Shown piece after piece: positions 33,643 through 46,482 of a DNA stretch of 64,000 nt (the first letter of the stretch is position 1; the number at the start of each line of letters is the position of its first letter). The position numbers and the translations under genes are program-made. Source of the DNA: Przewalskia tangutica. Its lineage: Eukaryota > Streptophyta > Magnoliopsida > Solanales > Solanaceae. The notes under the pieces were generated by a model. That model was not told the DNA's origin and searched no databases. It saw only the letters and a list, made by a program, of their open reading frames with translations. The stretch spans positions 41,429,142-41,493,141 of the forward strand of contig CM056733.1 in NCBI GenBank assembly GCA_029844215.1, written 5' to 3'.

Positions 33643-36600
33643 TGTTGACACCCAATTTTGACCCTCCCGTCCAGTCATTAACTATAAAATTAGACTAATT
33701 TTGTAAAAATAATTTTTTATGATTTTTATAATAAAATGTAGCGATAGAACATTAAATACATACATAAATAAGCAGTTTTATAATGGCACCGCGTCTTACG
33801 TAGAAAATTAAGCACTTAGAGTCCCGCGCCCGCATTAATTAATTTTAAGTCCTGTCAAACAATTCTTGATAATTAATAATAAATACATAAAACAAATAAT
33901 TTAGCAATGACGTCGTGTCAGGTAGCATAGTCGCATTTATTAATACGCAAAGTAATTTCATAACTTATTTTAAATAATAATGCACAATAATGAGATTTTT
34001 TAATAACAGCATCGCATTCTAAAATATTAAGCACTAATTAAATAAAGACGCGTATTTATTCTCAAACATAGACTAATAAAGCACCTAAATAATTTAATCA
34101 ATTTATTAATTTACTTTACCACTAATTGACTAATTAAATAACTAATACCTAATTAATTAACTCCTAAATACTTAATACCCACTACCGCAGCCCAACCCGC
34201 AGGCCCAACTCGCCCCAGCCCCCTTATTTCTTTATCCTTCCGCCCAGCCCAAGCCTTGTATCATTTCCCCTTATACGCAGCCCATTACCCCAGCCTTCAT
34301 TTTCCCTCAGCCCAGAAGACACCCATCGTCTCTCCCTGTCGACGAGCCCTAGACCTAAAACACAAAAGCTTCAATCGCCGCCACGCCCGGATTTCTCGCC
34401 GGAGAATCCGGGACTTTCCTTACCCATGCACACAGCCAGCTCGTTCCTTACCATATCCATCACCCAAAACCTTCCTAAAGCTACTGAAGTATCACACAAA
34501 TCAACCCAAAATCAAGCACGAATCAAGCACAAATCTCAGCCTTAAACACTTACCAAACTTGGAACCCAAAATCCTGGCTATAAATATAGAACCGCTATGC
34601 ATGCAATAAGGGGGATTCAGCCTGAGGGGCGAGCGGGTCGGGGCCATCGTTTTTTTAGATTCGAAAAGGCGATCAATCGATCGGTTAGGCAAACCAAAGA
34701 CGCATCAAGGCGTAACTCGAGCGAACCTAGCAGTCGGGTAGCAATCGATTCTCCGCAGCAGAGGAACCCAGCAGATTCGCATAAGGCATAGGGAGTTAGG
34801 GCTCAGCACCCAGACCATTAGCGTCGCACGAATAGGAAGTTCGAAACCCCCTTCTTTCAATTTCAGCCCAGAAATCAACAAACAAACCTTGCCCTTTTAT
34901 TCGCATCGCAAAGCCCAAAACCCGAGCGAGTCGACGACTTGATACGCTGCCCCGGTTCGCTGTCCGGAGAAGGTAAACCCGTTCCTTTTCAGTTTCCTTA
35001 TGCAATTTACACTTTACAATCTGTTTGAGTAATGTGCTCTGTTGATAATGCTAACGCTTTTAATCGCTGATGTGTGTGGTCGAAATCGATGGTTTAATGT
35101 CGCCACTGTTTTGCTTGACTGTTAACTTATCTACTCATCTGTTTCGTCTCTGATTTGCGATAGTTGAAGGCTTGCCATATTAACCTATTCAAATGCCTCA
35201 CTGATCAAATGAATATTATAAAGATTGGATTGCCAATATACCCATAAATTTGTTCAGAATAGTCAGTTGTGTATAGGTAATTATGGGAGTATCGTGCTAT
35301 TGTTTCATATTCAGTAAAGATGAACATGTCTTTTGGCTATTATTCTGCTTATATGTTTCTACGATTGATATGAGATAAGCAAATGTTGAAGTCTATATTA
35401 GCATGTTGATGAACTGAACTGTTGGACTTGGAATCTGATGCATCCCTGAAATGGAAGATCTGAAATAGATACTAACCAGAGAGAAATATCTATTGTCTAT
35501 TGCTTAGTGTTTCTTATTTGTTGCTTGAATTGGATCTTCATGTCTAAATTACCTATTATGATGTGTGTGCTTGCCTGCTGGGTTCTTTGAATATTGTTTA
35601 TAAATGTCATGCCATAACTGTATGTTTAGTCCAGACCAAATGGGTCTCTGCCTATCTGAATAATGTTGCCTCCTGTTTGTCCATTCCTGTACACTTCTCC
35701 GCCCTATCCTTGCATACCCGTTAGTTGATCGAGGTAGTAGGATATATATAGGGGACAATCCAGCATGGAAGCTGCCTAAATGAACATGAAAGAACCTAGA
35801 AAATAACTTGAATAGCCTATTTGTGCTTTGATTTGAGCATTCTGTATATGTGGTAATGGGTTTCTTATCTGGCCTAAAAGTTTCCTTTCATCTTGTGAAT
35901 TAGTGTCGTTGTTTTGCATATTCATCTTACAGTCCCATCACCTGTGGTAGAGGATGATTTAGACAGATTCATCCTGTAGTGTTTGTATATCTGTAGAATG
36001 CTCTGTTATAATAAATGCTCGTCTGTTTAGTTTCTCCTTCATGCATTCTAAATATACCCTAGTAAGCATGGACATAGGCATCCTATTAGGCCTTTGTCTA
36101 TTTATATTTGGTTTGCTGGTTTGATTCTTGTAAGCATGAACAAACATATGTTTTAAATACTCTGTTTTCCTGGAAACCATTAGTGAAACTCTATTGGATC
36201 TTGATTGCTTGAAAATATATACGGCCTGCCTCCTGAATCCTTCTCTTTAAAATCTGAAAATTCATTTTGGTTTGCTTTATCGTTCTTTTGCCCCTGCATT
36301 GTCTGTCTGGCCCACTGATACATATTTGGGTTGAACCCATTAGGTTTATTTCTCGTCATTTGCCATATATTGCTCCTTACTGCTTAGTCACGGTACATAT
36401 GTGCATGATTTTATGCTAACTCATTTACTGGTTAAATGAATTTGGGCATATACTAATCCTTATCCTTTCTTACATTTTCACATGAAATGCATCGGAGCAA
36501 AAATGAAGAGTCTCCCGGCGAGACTCATCACGAGCTACTTCAAATGGCAACCCGCGTCTATGTGCATCCGCATTCGCGTTCCCGCTTCAGAAATCCCTAG

Positions 36601-37408
36601 AAAAAACAAATAAGACGTCGTCATCCGTCGTAAAGAGCACTCTTAAATCCCATCCTCTCTCTTTACTTGCTATTCATTCATTTATTTGTTTAGTGTAATT
36701 TAATTACTCTATGTCTGTAATATTTAGGATATATAGAACAATTAAGTTTCAAACATATAAGGTGGGAAAGTAATTCATAATTAGAAACACACTTTTAAGT
36801 TACTTGTCATGCATGTCTAAACTTTACTAAACAATTTAACTCGCAACTAACATGATAAAATAAATTGCCTTTCTCACAAGCACTTTTATTAGCACAATAT
36901 AAATAATTTATGTTGAATAGCCTTCTTATCATAAAAAATCACCTTTTGCACTACGTCATATATGTTTGATTTTAAAGGCATACCTTTGATCATAAATCAA
37001 CATTGCATATATCTATAAACAATATAAATGCATACTTTAAAGTTTTTGTTCTATAGCATTAGTCTTATAAACTTTATTCAACATGCCGCCTTTTATAAAA
37101 TACTTTGAAGCATTTTTCAAAACACGCATTTTAATATAATAATTACCCTAGGTTTGGCAGGACAACCGCAGGTTAGCGGATCTTAGAGGGTGCCTAACCC
37201 CTTCCCTCTAGATAAATAAAGAGCCCTTACCCAGAATCTCATTAAGTTTAGCGGACCATTAAATGGAGTTAATGTTTACTTTAAACTAGTTAACATTTAG
37301 GTGTCCTAATTCACTCAAACTAATTAGGTGGCGACTCCTTAAAATACATTTAGGAATCAACCATACGTGGCCCTCCCATTTCGACTTCGGTTAAAATGGG
37401 GTGTTATA
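33643..37408 (+). mobile_element. Ogre-like element 5' LTR
   Basis: Starts tgttgacacccaattttgac and ends ggggtgttata, where the 3' LTR has ttaca; the final CA has become TA by one transition. It carries a TATA-like ctataaatat near 34578-34587, about 940 bases in. Confidence 0.85.
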
Positions 37409-37410
37409 GA

Positions 37411-37428
37411 TGACGACTCCACTGGGGA
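37411..37428 (+). other. Primer binding site of the Ogre-like element
   Basis: TGACGACTCCACTGGGGA, two bases after the LTR. The Ogre consensus I know is TGGCGACTCCACTGGGGA (tRNA-Arg type primer), so there is one mismatch. Confidence 0.7.
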
Positions 37429-37429
37429 A

Positions 37430-38340
37430 AGACAGGTTCTTAACCATAACAAACATAGGTTAATTATTGTGCTTCATTTTTTCTTTCTTTATTTTTTATT
37501 TGCTTAATTTGCTTATTTTGTGTTTCACACTTATTTGCTTTTATGTTTTGCCTAAACTATTTTTCTTTACATATAAATATTTGCATATTGTTTTAACTGC
37601 TATTTGTTACTGCTTTCCTTAAACTGACATTCCGCTCATATTTCTTCCACTCTGGAAAATTCACACAATCACACACTACATGCGAGGTGCGCTGGGTGCA
37701 TCAGCAAAATTCTTTCTTCAAAACCCAAATTTAGGAGAGTTGGTAACATACGTGGAGTGTCCGGTCTAACCGGTGGCCGCGTAGCCTTCTCACTCGAGTT
37801 GTCCGCTCGGGAACCTTGCGTCCAGAAAAACCAAATCTTATAAACTTAAGATAGAGCTATACCACCTTTTATTTTAGGGCATGCATGCATTTACCTTAGG
37901 TGGGTCGGTCCTTGGCACCGACACCACAATTAGGAAGACACCAAGCTTGTCGACGTGTTTCGCAAACCAACGACCAACCAGCATATTATGTGTAGCGTGA
38001 CAATGATAGACAAATCCAAGCCTAATCATGGCATGCAGAAATTGGAAAAAGTGCACCGTCATTTGGTCGCCATTTCCAACAAAAGCATTACAGTTGGACG
38101 GCCTGGACAAATCCATCATGACCTCGCATATGTGACGTTTAGGCCTACCTCTGGCATAAAGGGGTCCCCATGCATGTTAGGACTCGCTTGCAATGTAACA
38201 ACTTATGTGCAACATGTACCCGCTAAATGTTTTTACACTTTTGCAAAATCACGTGCTTTATACTAACGCAGTTTGCTACATTTTGTCTAAAAGAAAGATT
38301 TATCATCTCCCCCAAAGGTCGATTTGTATTTGACTAAGCA
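37430..38340 (+). other. 5' leader of the Ogre-like element
   Basis: Non-coding leader between primer site and gag. I see no gene. A plus-strand reading frame at 37955-38266 has no recognisable motif and is probably chance. Confidence 0.4.
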
Positions 38341-39240
38341 ATGGCAGAACATCGATATCTCACAAGATCAAAGGCACGGTCCAGCGACATGACTGATTCA
38401 AAGGCACGGTCCAGCGACATGACTGATTCAAGGGCACCTGAGCGGAACGAGTCGGAACCTGTTTTGGTTCCTATAGGCAAAACAGGGGTCTCAGAAGAGA
38501 AAAGTAGCATAGATCCGATCGAGCAGCTCGCCCAGTTACCACAGCAAATGACAACCCTGCAGGCCGAAATCAAAAGGCTCAAGAACCTCACCAGAGCACT
38601 CGTCACTGCAAATAACCAAAACAGTCAAAACCCTCCAAATTATTACCAGTACCCGCTTACTACATATCCCATTCAACCAATATACAATGCACCCATATAT
38701 CCCACACAAAACCGAATGCCTAACGTACTCCAGCTAAACACAAACCAAAGGCCACCACAAACCTATTTACGCAATACATATGACAACCCCTTGCGATACC
38801 CACACGTGTATACGCCACAGCCAAAAGCCCGTCCACCAAACATCTTCACACCCCGCCTAAATGCCACAGAAAGGCCAGCCAAAGTATACACCCACCTAGC
38901 CGAGCCCTTGTCGCAGTTGTACGAGAGGTTGAGGTTTGCAGGGATACTCCGGCCAATTCCAAAGAATGTGCCCAATCCCAAGTCCAAAGCTCATGATGGG
39001 AACAAAAGTTGTGCATACCATTCTGGAGCCATCGGACACGACATGGGAAGGTGTTATACACTCAGAGACAAAGTAAGGGAGCTGATCAAGGAGAGAGTCA
39101 TTCAGATGGAGGATGCTTACCCCAATGAGTACAATGAACCCCAAAAGAAGAGAGGTGTTCCCTGGATAGAGCCCGCTCCGCTTGAATCAGTCATTTATCC
39201 AAGCGTGCACCACGCAGAAGCCAAAAGAAGGAGATACTGA
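38341..39240 (+). CDS. gag: Ogre/Tat-type gag remnant (299 aa, central gag domain missing)
   Basis: An uninterrupted frame from ATG 38341. The N-terminus (MAEHRYLTRSKARSSDMTD) contains a 10-residue unit, KARSSDMTDS, duplicated back to back. There is a short helix around residues 60-95 (IEQLAQLPQQMTTLQAEIKR), then a long Pro/Asn/Tyr/Gln-rich disordered segment (about 100-190). The C-terminal part is the Ogre/Tat signature: LAEPLSQLYERLRFAGILRP, then the CAYHSGAIGHDMGRCYTLRDKV zinc-binding-like motif (Cys-His-His-Cys), ending near PWIEPAP. The conserved helical capsid domain normally between these parts is absent. It could still be translated as a short gag-like protein, but its activity is doubtful. 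Confidence 0.8.
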   Translation: MAEHRYLTRSKARSSDMTDSKARSSDMTDSRAPERNESEPVLVPIGKTGVSEEKSSIDPIEQLAQLPQQMTTLQAEIKRLKNLTRALVTANNQNSQNPPNYYQYPLTTYPIQPIYNAPIYPTQNRMPNVLQLNTNQRPPQTYLRNTYDNPLRYPHVYTPQPKARPPNIFTPRLNATERPAKVYTHLAEPLSQLYERLRFAGILRPIPKNVPNPKSKAHDGNKSCAYHSGAIGHDMGRCYTLRDKVRELIKERVIQMEDAYPNEYNEPQKKRGVPWIEPAPLESVIYPSVHHAEAKRRRY

Positions 39241-39390
39241 CAGCAGAGCATGAAGACCCAGCCAGCCATGATGCAGAAAGACGTATTGGTTGGGCTTGCA
39301 CCCTTGTTCTGGTCCGCCTAAAGCCCGGATAAGAAAAAGCAATTTAGTTTAGCAGAATAATTTAAAACTCATATTTAAGCTTTAATAATT

Positions 39391-39660
39391 GGAACTACGT
39401 GTGACCTGATTCCCTCGTGGGGATACGTAGGCGGCCATATCGGCTTCGGTCCCACCGTTTAGAAAATCCCAATTTCTCTTTTGCTTTTAATCTGAACTAC
39501 GTTTGACCTGATTCCCTTGGCGGATACGTAGGCGGCCACGTCGGCCTCGGTCCCACCTTTAGAATTTTACCCAATATTCGCTTGTTGGAACTACGTGTGA
39601 CCTGATTCCCTTATGGGGATACGTAGGCGGCCTAAATCGGCTTCGGTCACACCATTATGA
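39391..39660 (+). repeat. Three ~100-bp imperfect repeats after gag
   Basis: Units begin at 39391, 39494 and 39597 with gaactacgtgtgacctgatt, followed by ggatacgtaggcggcc and tcggcttcggtc. Repeats of this kind are common in Ogre-type elements. Confidence 0.75.
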
Positions 39661-40900
39661 AACTTTCCCTTCGTTCTGAAAATAACAAGAATACACATAA
39701 CATACAAGCAACTCCATTGAGACCCCCTTAGGCCAAATACCCTTTTCAAAACTGGGACAATGTAGGAAACCAGACAGGGGTTGCAAGTCCAAACAGGCCA
39801 GGCACGCAGATATCAAGGAACAAGGCGGCGAAGTCAAATACGAATCGACCACCCCCCAAAAACTCACAAAATTTTCTTTGAGCGCAGGTCCTTCATATTA
39901 GCAGAAGATACAACAAAAGTTCTTCATATTAGCAAAAGCAGAAAGAAACAACATAAGCAGAGAGAGGCACCGACAATCAACAGTCAGAATTCAAAAGTCC
40001 GCAACAAAGTCTAGCACATCAGCTCGGGCATAAAGCACACAACAAAGGCATCATGACAATTCGTCAGGAAACATCTCAGGGACGACATCTCTACCCGCAT
40101 AATTGCCTTTCTCAAATATTTATCATTCTGTTTTAACAGTTATACACTAACTTTTTCTCAAGCTTAGCTTGCAGGAGCATTTATTCTACGAGCAAGAAGA
40201 AGACGTCCGCATAACGGCGTTATCAAGATTATGTCCAGCGATAACATATATCCGACTTCGGTACCAAAATCGACAATATTTTTTAAGGATTTCGCCACAA
40301 AAAGACACCGACAAATGTGATTCCATATGCTCGAAAGATCGACATAAACTGGGACAATTTTAAGGGTTTTACTACAAATGACATCAATGGACATGATTAA
40401 TTTACGCTAAGGGTTCCATGTCCCAAAACTGGGACAAATTTTAAAAGAGAGCCTGACGGCAGCGGAGCACCGAGAGTATGGGAGAATATACCGCCGATTT
40501 CGGATAAGGAAGTTTGCTTTGTTTCACAACATGTCACTATTCAAATATCGACATAATTTCCTACTAACACATTTTTCAACAAATGTTTTGACCGAGACTC
40601 GAAATCAGACAGGGGTTACATGTCCAGACAAGACAACGCGTGCAAATATCAAGAGCCAACACAAATCGGCCGACCCCCTCCCCGAACTCACAATTTTTCT
40701 TTGAGTGAATTTTGCAGGACAATAGGAACAAGGAGGACAACAACATTCCAATACAACATATCCGCTCACGAAGTCCATCTGCAACAAGTCTACATCAAAT
40801 ACATCTCGCAAAAACCACATCTTCGTTACTCAGGCTACATCATTTACACTTTAATTATTTCATCTAGCTTTGATTATGCATAACACAATTTTTATCTATG
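39661..40900 (+). other. Non-coding internal region of the Ogre-like element
   Basis: No pol domain on either strand. It contains recurring short phrases such as aaaactgggacaa (39751, 40350, 40427), agacaggggttgcaagtcca/agacaggggttacatgtcca (39773, 40609) and ccccaaaactcacaa/ccccgaactcacaa. These suggest a larger diverged duplication (about 39750-40040 versus 40590-40740). Confidence 0.5.
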
Positions 40901-42150
40901 CCCATACAAGGCGTCATTTGCATCTCGTCCATACAAGACGACAACGCCCATACAAGGCGTCATTTGCATTTCGTCCATACAAGACGATAACACCCATACA
41001 AGGCGTCATTTGCATTTCGTCTATACAAGACGACAACGCCCATACAAGGCGTCATTTGCATTTCGTCCATACAAGACGATAACGCCCATACAAGGCGTCA
41101 TTTGCATTTCGTCCATACAAGACGATAACGCCCATACAAGGCGTCATTTGCATTTCGTCCATACAAGACGATAACGTTCATACAAGGCGTCATTTGCATT
41201 TCGTCCATACAAGACGATAACGCCCATACAAGACGTCATTTGCATCTCGTCCATACAAGACGACAACGCCCATACAAGGCGTCATCTGCATTTCGTCCAT
41301 ACAAGACGATAACGCCCATACAAGGCGTCATTTGCATTTCGTCAATACAAGACGATAACGCCCATACAAGGCGTCATTTGCATTTCGTCCATACAAGACG
41401 ATAACGCCCATACAAGGCGTCATTTGCATCTCGTCCATACAAGGCGTCATTTGCATTTCGTCCATACAAGACGATAACGCCCATACAAGGCGTCATTTGC
41501 ATTTCGTCCATACAAGACGATAACGCCCATACAAGGCGTCAGTTGCATTTCGTCCATACAAGGCGTCATTTGCATCTCGTCCATACATTTATAACGCCAT
41601 ACAAGGCGTCATTTGCATCTCGTCCATACAAGACGACAACGCCCATACAAGGCGTCATTTGCATTTCGTCCATACAAGACGATTCCGCCCATACAAGGCG
41701 TCATTTGCATTTCGTCCATACAAGACGATAACGCCCATACAAGGCGTCATTTGCATTTCGTCCATACAAGACGATAACGCCCATACAAGGCGTCATTTGC
41801 ATCTCGTCCATACAAGACGACAACGCCCATACAAGGCGTCATTTGCATTTCGTCCATACAAGACGATAACGCCCATACAAGGCGTCATTTGCATCTCGTC
41901 CATACAAGACGACAACGCCCATACAAGGCGTCATTTGCATTTCGTCCATACAAGACGACAACGCCCATACAAGGCGTCATTTGCATTTCGTCCATACAAG
42001 ACGATAACGCCCATACAAGGCGCCATTTGCATTTCGTCCATACAAGACGATTCCGCCCATACAAGGCGACATTTGCATTTCGTCCATACAAGACGATAAC
42101 GCCCACACAAGGCGTCATCTGCATCTCGTCTATACAAGACGGCGTATCAT
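40901..42150 (+). repeat. 46-bp minisatellite, about 27 units
   Basis: The basic unit is two related parts: ccatacaaggcgtcatttgc + atttcgt (27 bp) and ccatacaagacgataacgc (19 bp). Both begin ccatacaag(g/a)cg. The period is 46, checked from 40901 to 40947 and onward. Variants include gacaacg for gataacg, a half-unit loss near 41430-41460 and a short degenerate spot near 41584-41600. Several open reading frames cross it in both directions; these follow from the few stop codons in the unit and are not genes. Confidence 0.9.
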
Positions 42151-42468
42151 CACATCATTCCATATACGATTTGACTACAACCACAACACAAAATTTACAT
42201 TCTTACATTATTTTGTTTTGACAGTTATGCACTAATGCTTCTATCTTAGCTTCAATCTACAGGAACTGCACAAGATGGAGCATAACGTGGATTTTCTCTT
42301 ACAGCGAACCGGGGCAATTTGTTGGGGGGCCAACCTTCCCAATGAATGGCGGCGCCTCAAGCGTCGGTCCACTCGTTCCACATCACCATAAAACCCAGTA
42401 CCATAAGCCATAGCGGTACACCCCAGGTTCAAGCCAGTTATTTTTATTTCTTTACTTTTGCACCATAG

Positions 42469-42573
42469 CCCAGTGTCATCATAACTCGACACTGGGACAA
42501 TTTTTGAGTCCGCGTTAGCCCGCCTTGGTGTTTTGACCAAGGTAGCCCAGTGTCGTCATAACTCGACACTGGG
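42469..42573 (+). repeat. Two copies of a hairpin-forming repeat
   Basis: CCCAGTGTCG / CGACACTGGG form a 10-bp perfect stem with an 8-base loop at 42546-42573. The copy at 42469-42496 has one stem mismatch (gtcat). Each is followed by gacaatttttgagtccgcgt. Confidence 0.8.
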
Positions 42574-42697
42574 ACAATTTTTGAGTCCGCGTCAGCCTTG
42601 CCTAATTGCCCAACATTTCTAATTCTGAGGGTCGAGACAAAATTGGCTATGAGTCAACGTCTTTGTCCGAAGATTCTTCCATCATCTCCATACAAAG

Positions 42698-42716
42698 AGG
42701 GACAACTGTTGACACC
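42698..42716 (+). other. Polypurine tract of the Ogre-like element
   Basis: acaaagagggacaac directly precedes the 3' LTR at 42717, as required for plus-strand priming. Confidence 0.6.
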
Positions 42717-45700
42717 CAATTTTGACCCTCCCGTCCAGTCATTAACTATAAAATTAGACTAATTTTGTAAAAATAATTTTTTATGATTTTTATAATAAAA
42801 TGTAGCGATAGAACATTAAATACAGACATAAATAAGCAATTTAATAATGACACCGCGTCTTACGTAGAAAATTAAGCACTTAGAGTCCCGCGCCCGCATT
42901 AATTAATTTTAAGTCCTGTCAAACAATTCTTGATAATTAATAATAAATACATAAAACAAATAATTTAGCAATGACGTCGTGTCAGGTAGCATAGTCGCAT
43001 TTATTAATACGCAAAGTAATTTCATAACTTATTTTAAATAATAATGCACAATAATGAGATTTTTTAATAACAGCATCGCATTCTAAAATATTAAGCACTA
43101 ATTAAATAGCACGCCCGTATTTATTCTCAAACATAGACTAATAAAGCACCTAAATAATTTAATCAATTTATTAATTTACTTTACCACTAATTGACTAATT
43201 AAATAACTAATACCTAATTAATTAACTCCTAAATACTTAATACCCACTACCGCAGCCCAACCCGCAGGCCCAACTCGCCCAAATTTCTTATTTCTTTATC
43301 CTTCCGCCCAGTCCAAGCCTTGTATCATTTCCCCTTATATGCAGCCCATTACCCCAGCCTTCATTTTCCCTCAGCCCAGAAGACACCCATCGTCTCTCCC
43401 TGTCGACGAGCCCTAGACCTAAAACACAAAAGCTTCAATCGCCGCCACGCCCGGATTTCTCGCCGGAGAATTCGGGACTTTCCTTACCCATGCACACAGC
43501 CAGCTCGTTCCTTACCATATCCATCACCCAAAACCTTCCTAAAGCTACTGAAGTATCACACAAATCAACCCAAAATCAAGCACGAATCAAGCACAAATCT
43601 CAGCCTTAAACACTTACCAAACTTGGAACCCAAAATCCTGGCTATAAATATAGAACCGCTATGCATGCAATAAGGGGGATTCAGAGCACAATAGGGCAGA
43701 GCGGGGTCAGGGGCCATCGTTTTTTTAGATTCGAAAAGGCAGCAGTCCAATCGATCGGTTAGGGCAAACCAGTGCATGCATCAAGGCAGAACTCAGACGA
43801 ACCTAGCAGTCGGGTAGCAATCGATTCTCCGCAGCAGAGGAACCCAGCAGATTCGCATAAGGCATAGGGAGTTAGGGCTCAGCACCCAGACCATTAGCGT
43901 CGCACGAATAGGAAGTTCGAAACCCCCTTCTTTCAATTTCAGCCCAGAAATCAACAAACAAACCTTGCCCTTTTATTCGCATCGCAAAGCCCAAAACCCG
44001 AGCGAGTCGACGACTTGATACGCTGCCCCGGTTCGCTGTCCGGAGAAGGTAAACCCGTTCCTTTTCAGTTTCCTTATGCAATTTACACTTTACAATCTGT
44101 TTGAGTAATGTGCTCTGTTGATAATGCTAACGCTTTTAATCGCTGATGTGTGTGGTCGAAATCGATGGTTTAATGTCGCCACTGTTTTGCTTGACTGTTA
44201 ACTTATCTACTCATCTGTTTCGTCTCTGATTTGCGATAGTTGAAGGCTTGCCATATTAACCTATTCAAATTCCTCACTGATCAAATGAATATTATAAAGA
44301 TTGGATTGCCAATATACCCATAAATCTGTTCAGAATAGTCAGTTGTGTATAGGTAATTATGGGAGTATCGTGCTATTGTTTCATATTCAGTAAAGATGAA
44401 CATGTCTTTTGGCTATTATTCTGCTTATATGTTTCTACGATTGATATGAGATAAGCAAATGTTGAAGTCTATATTAGCATGTTGATGAACGAATCATTGG
44501 ACTTGAATCGATGCATCCCTGAAATGGAAGATCTGAAATAGATACTAACCAGAGAGAAATATCTATTGTCTATTGCTTAGTGTTTCTTATTTGTTGCTTG
44601 AATTGGATCTTCATGTCTAAATTACCTATTATGATGTGTGTGCTTGTCTGCTGGGTTCTTTGAATATTGTTTATAAATGTCATGCCATAATCAGATGTTT
44701 AGTCCGCACTAAAATGGGTCTCTGCCTATCTGAATAATGTTGCCTCCTGCTTGTCCATTCCTGTACACTTCTCCGCCCTATCCTTGCATACCCGTTAGTT
44801 GATCGAGGTAGTAGGATATATATAGGGGACAATCCAGCATGGAAGCTGCCTAAATGAACATGAAAGAACCTAGAAAATAACTTGAATAGCCTATTTGTGC
44901 TTTGATTTGAGCATTCTGTATATGTGGTAATGGGTTTCTTATCTGGCCTAAAAGTTTCCTTTCATCTTGTGAATTAGTGTCGTTGTTTTGCATATTCATC
45001 TTACAGTCCCATCACCTGTGGTAGAGGATGATTTAGACAGATTCATCCTGTAGTGTTTGTATATCTGTAGAATGCTCTGTTATAATAAATGCTCGTCTGT
45101 TTAGTTTCTCCTTCATGCATTCTAAATATACCCTAGTAAGCATGGACATAGGCATCCTATTAGGCCTTTGTCTATTTATATTTGGTTTGCTGGTTTGATT
45201 CTTGTAAGCATGAACAAACATATGTTTTAAATACTCTTTTTTCCTGGAAACCATTAGTGAAACTCTATTGGATCTTGATTGCTTGAAAATATATACGGCC
45301 TGCCTCCTGAATCCTTCTCTTTAAAATCTGAAAATTCATTTTGGTTTGATTTATCGTTCTTTTGCCCCTGCATTGTCTGTCTGGCCCACTGATACATATT
45401 TGGGTTGAACCCATTAGGTTTATTTCTCGTCATTTGCCATATATTGCTCCTTACTGCTTAGTCACGGTACATATGTGCATGATTTTATGCTAACTCATTT
45501 ACTGGTTAAATGAATTTGGGCATATACTAATCCTTATCCTTTCTTACATTTTCACATGAAATGCATCGGAGCAAAAATGAAGAGTCTCCCGGCGAGACTC
45601 ATCACGAGCTACTTCAAATGGCAACCCGCGTCTATGTGCATCCGCATTCGCGTTCCCGCTTCAGAAATCCCTAGAAAAAACAAATAAGACGTCGTCATCC

Positions 45701-46482
45701 GTCGTAAAGAGCACTCTTAAATCCCATCCTCTCTCTTTACTTGCTATTCATTCATTTATTTGTTTAGTGTAATTTAATTACTCTATGTCTGTAATATTTA
45801 GGATATATAGAACAATTAAGTTTCAAACATATAAGGTGGGAAAGTAATTCATAATTAGAAACGCACTTTTAAGTTACTTGTCATGCATGTCTAAACTTTA
45901 CTAAACAATTTAACTCGCAACTAACATGATAAAATAAATTGCCTTTCTCACAAGCACTTTTATTAGCACAATATAAATAATTTATGTTGAATAACCTTCT
46001 TATCATAAAAAATCACCTTTTGCACTACGTCATATATGTTTGATTTTAAAGGCATACCTTTGATCATAAATCAACATTGCATATATCTATAAACAATATA
46101 AATGCATACTTTAAAGTTTTTGTTCTATAGCATTAGTCTTATAAACTTTATTCAACATGCCGCCTTTTATAAAATACTTTGAAGCATTTTTCAAAACACG
46201 CATTTTAATATAATAATTACCCTAGGTTTGGCAGGACAACCGCAGGTTAGCGGATCTTAGAGGGTGCCTAACCCCTTCCCTCTAGATAAATAAAGAACCC
46301 TTACCCAGAATCTCATTAAGTTTAGCGGACCATTAAATGGAGTTAATGTTTACTTTAAACTAGTTAACATTTAGGTGTCCTAATTCACTCAAACTAATTA
46401 GGTGGCGACTCCTTAAAATACATTTAGGAATCAACCATACGTGGCCCTCCCATTTCGACTTCGGTTAAAATGGGGTGTTACA
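42717..46482 (+). mobile_element. Ogre-like element 3' LTR
   Basis: Starts tgttgacaccc and ends ggggtgttaca, the same length as the 5' LTR. Differences between the two are few, and many have the CTG/CAG-to-CG form (44490 gaatcgatg versus 35430 ggaatctgatg; 34720 ggcgtaactcgagcg versus 43786 ggcagaactcagacg). A TATA-like ctataaatat is near 43642. Confidence 0.9.

Larger units (their letters stand above)
33643..46482 (+). mobile_element. Ogre/Tat-like non-autonomous LTR retrotransposon, 12.84 kb
   Basis: Flanked by ctgcg at 33638-33642 and 46483-46487. Both LTRs are 3766 bp (33643-37408 and 42717-46482), start tgttgacacccaatttt and differ at few positions. The primer site TGACGACTCCACTGGGGA directly after the 5' LTR is one base from the TGGCGACTCCACTGGGGA usual for Ogre-type elements. 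Internal order: primer site, partial gag (38341-39240), three about 100-bp repeats, a 46-bp minisatellite, a pair of hairpin repeats, and the purine tract. No protease, polymerase or integrase is present, so it must have been mobilised in trans. It interrupts G1 between gag and protease. Confidence 0.9.

Noticed and set aside
34256..34609. 117-residue frame, repeated identically at 43320-43673
   Set aside because: It lies inside both Ogre-like LTRs. The identity reflects the LTR pair and not two genes; no domain recognised.
41659..42124. Long reading frames on both strands in the minisatellite (up to 146 residues)
   Set aside because: They result from a stop-poor 46-bp unit that cycles through frames. 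There is no start context, no composition of a real protein, and they end as soon as a gataacg variant falls in the third frame.
40901..42150. CRISPR-like array
   Set aside because: Regular repeats but no unique spacers. The whole 46-bp unit repeats, inside a plant LTR retrotransposon.
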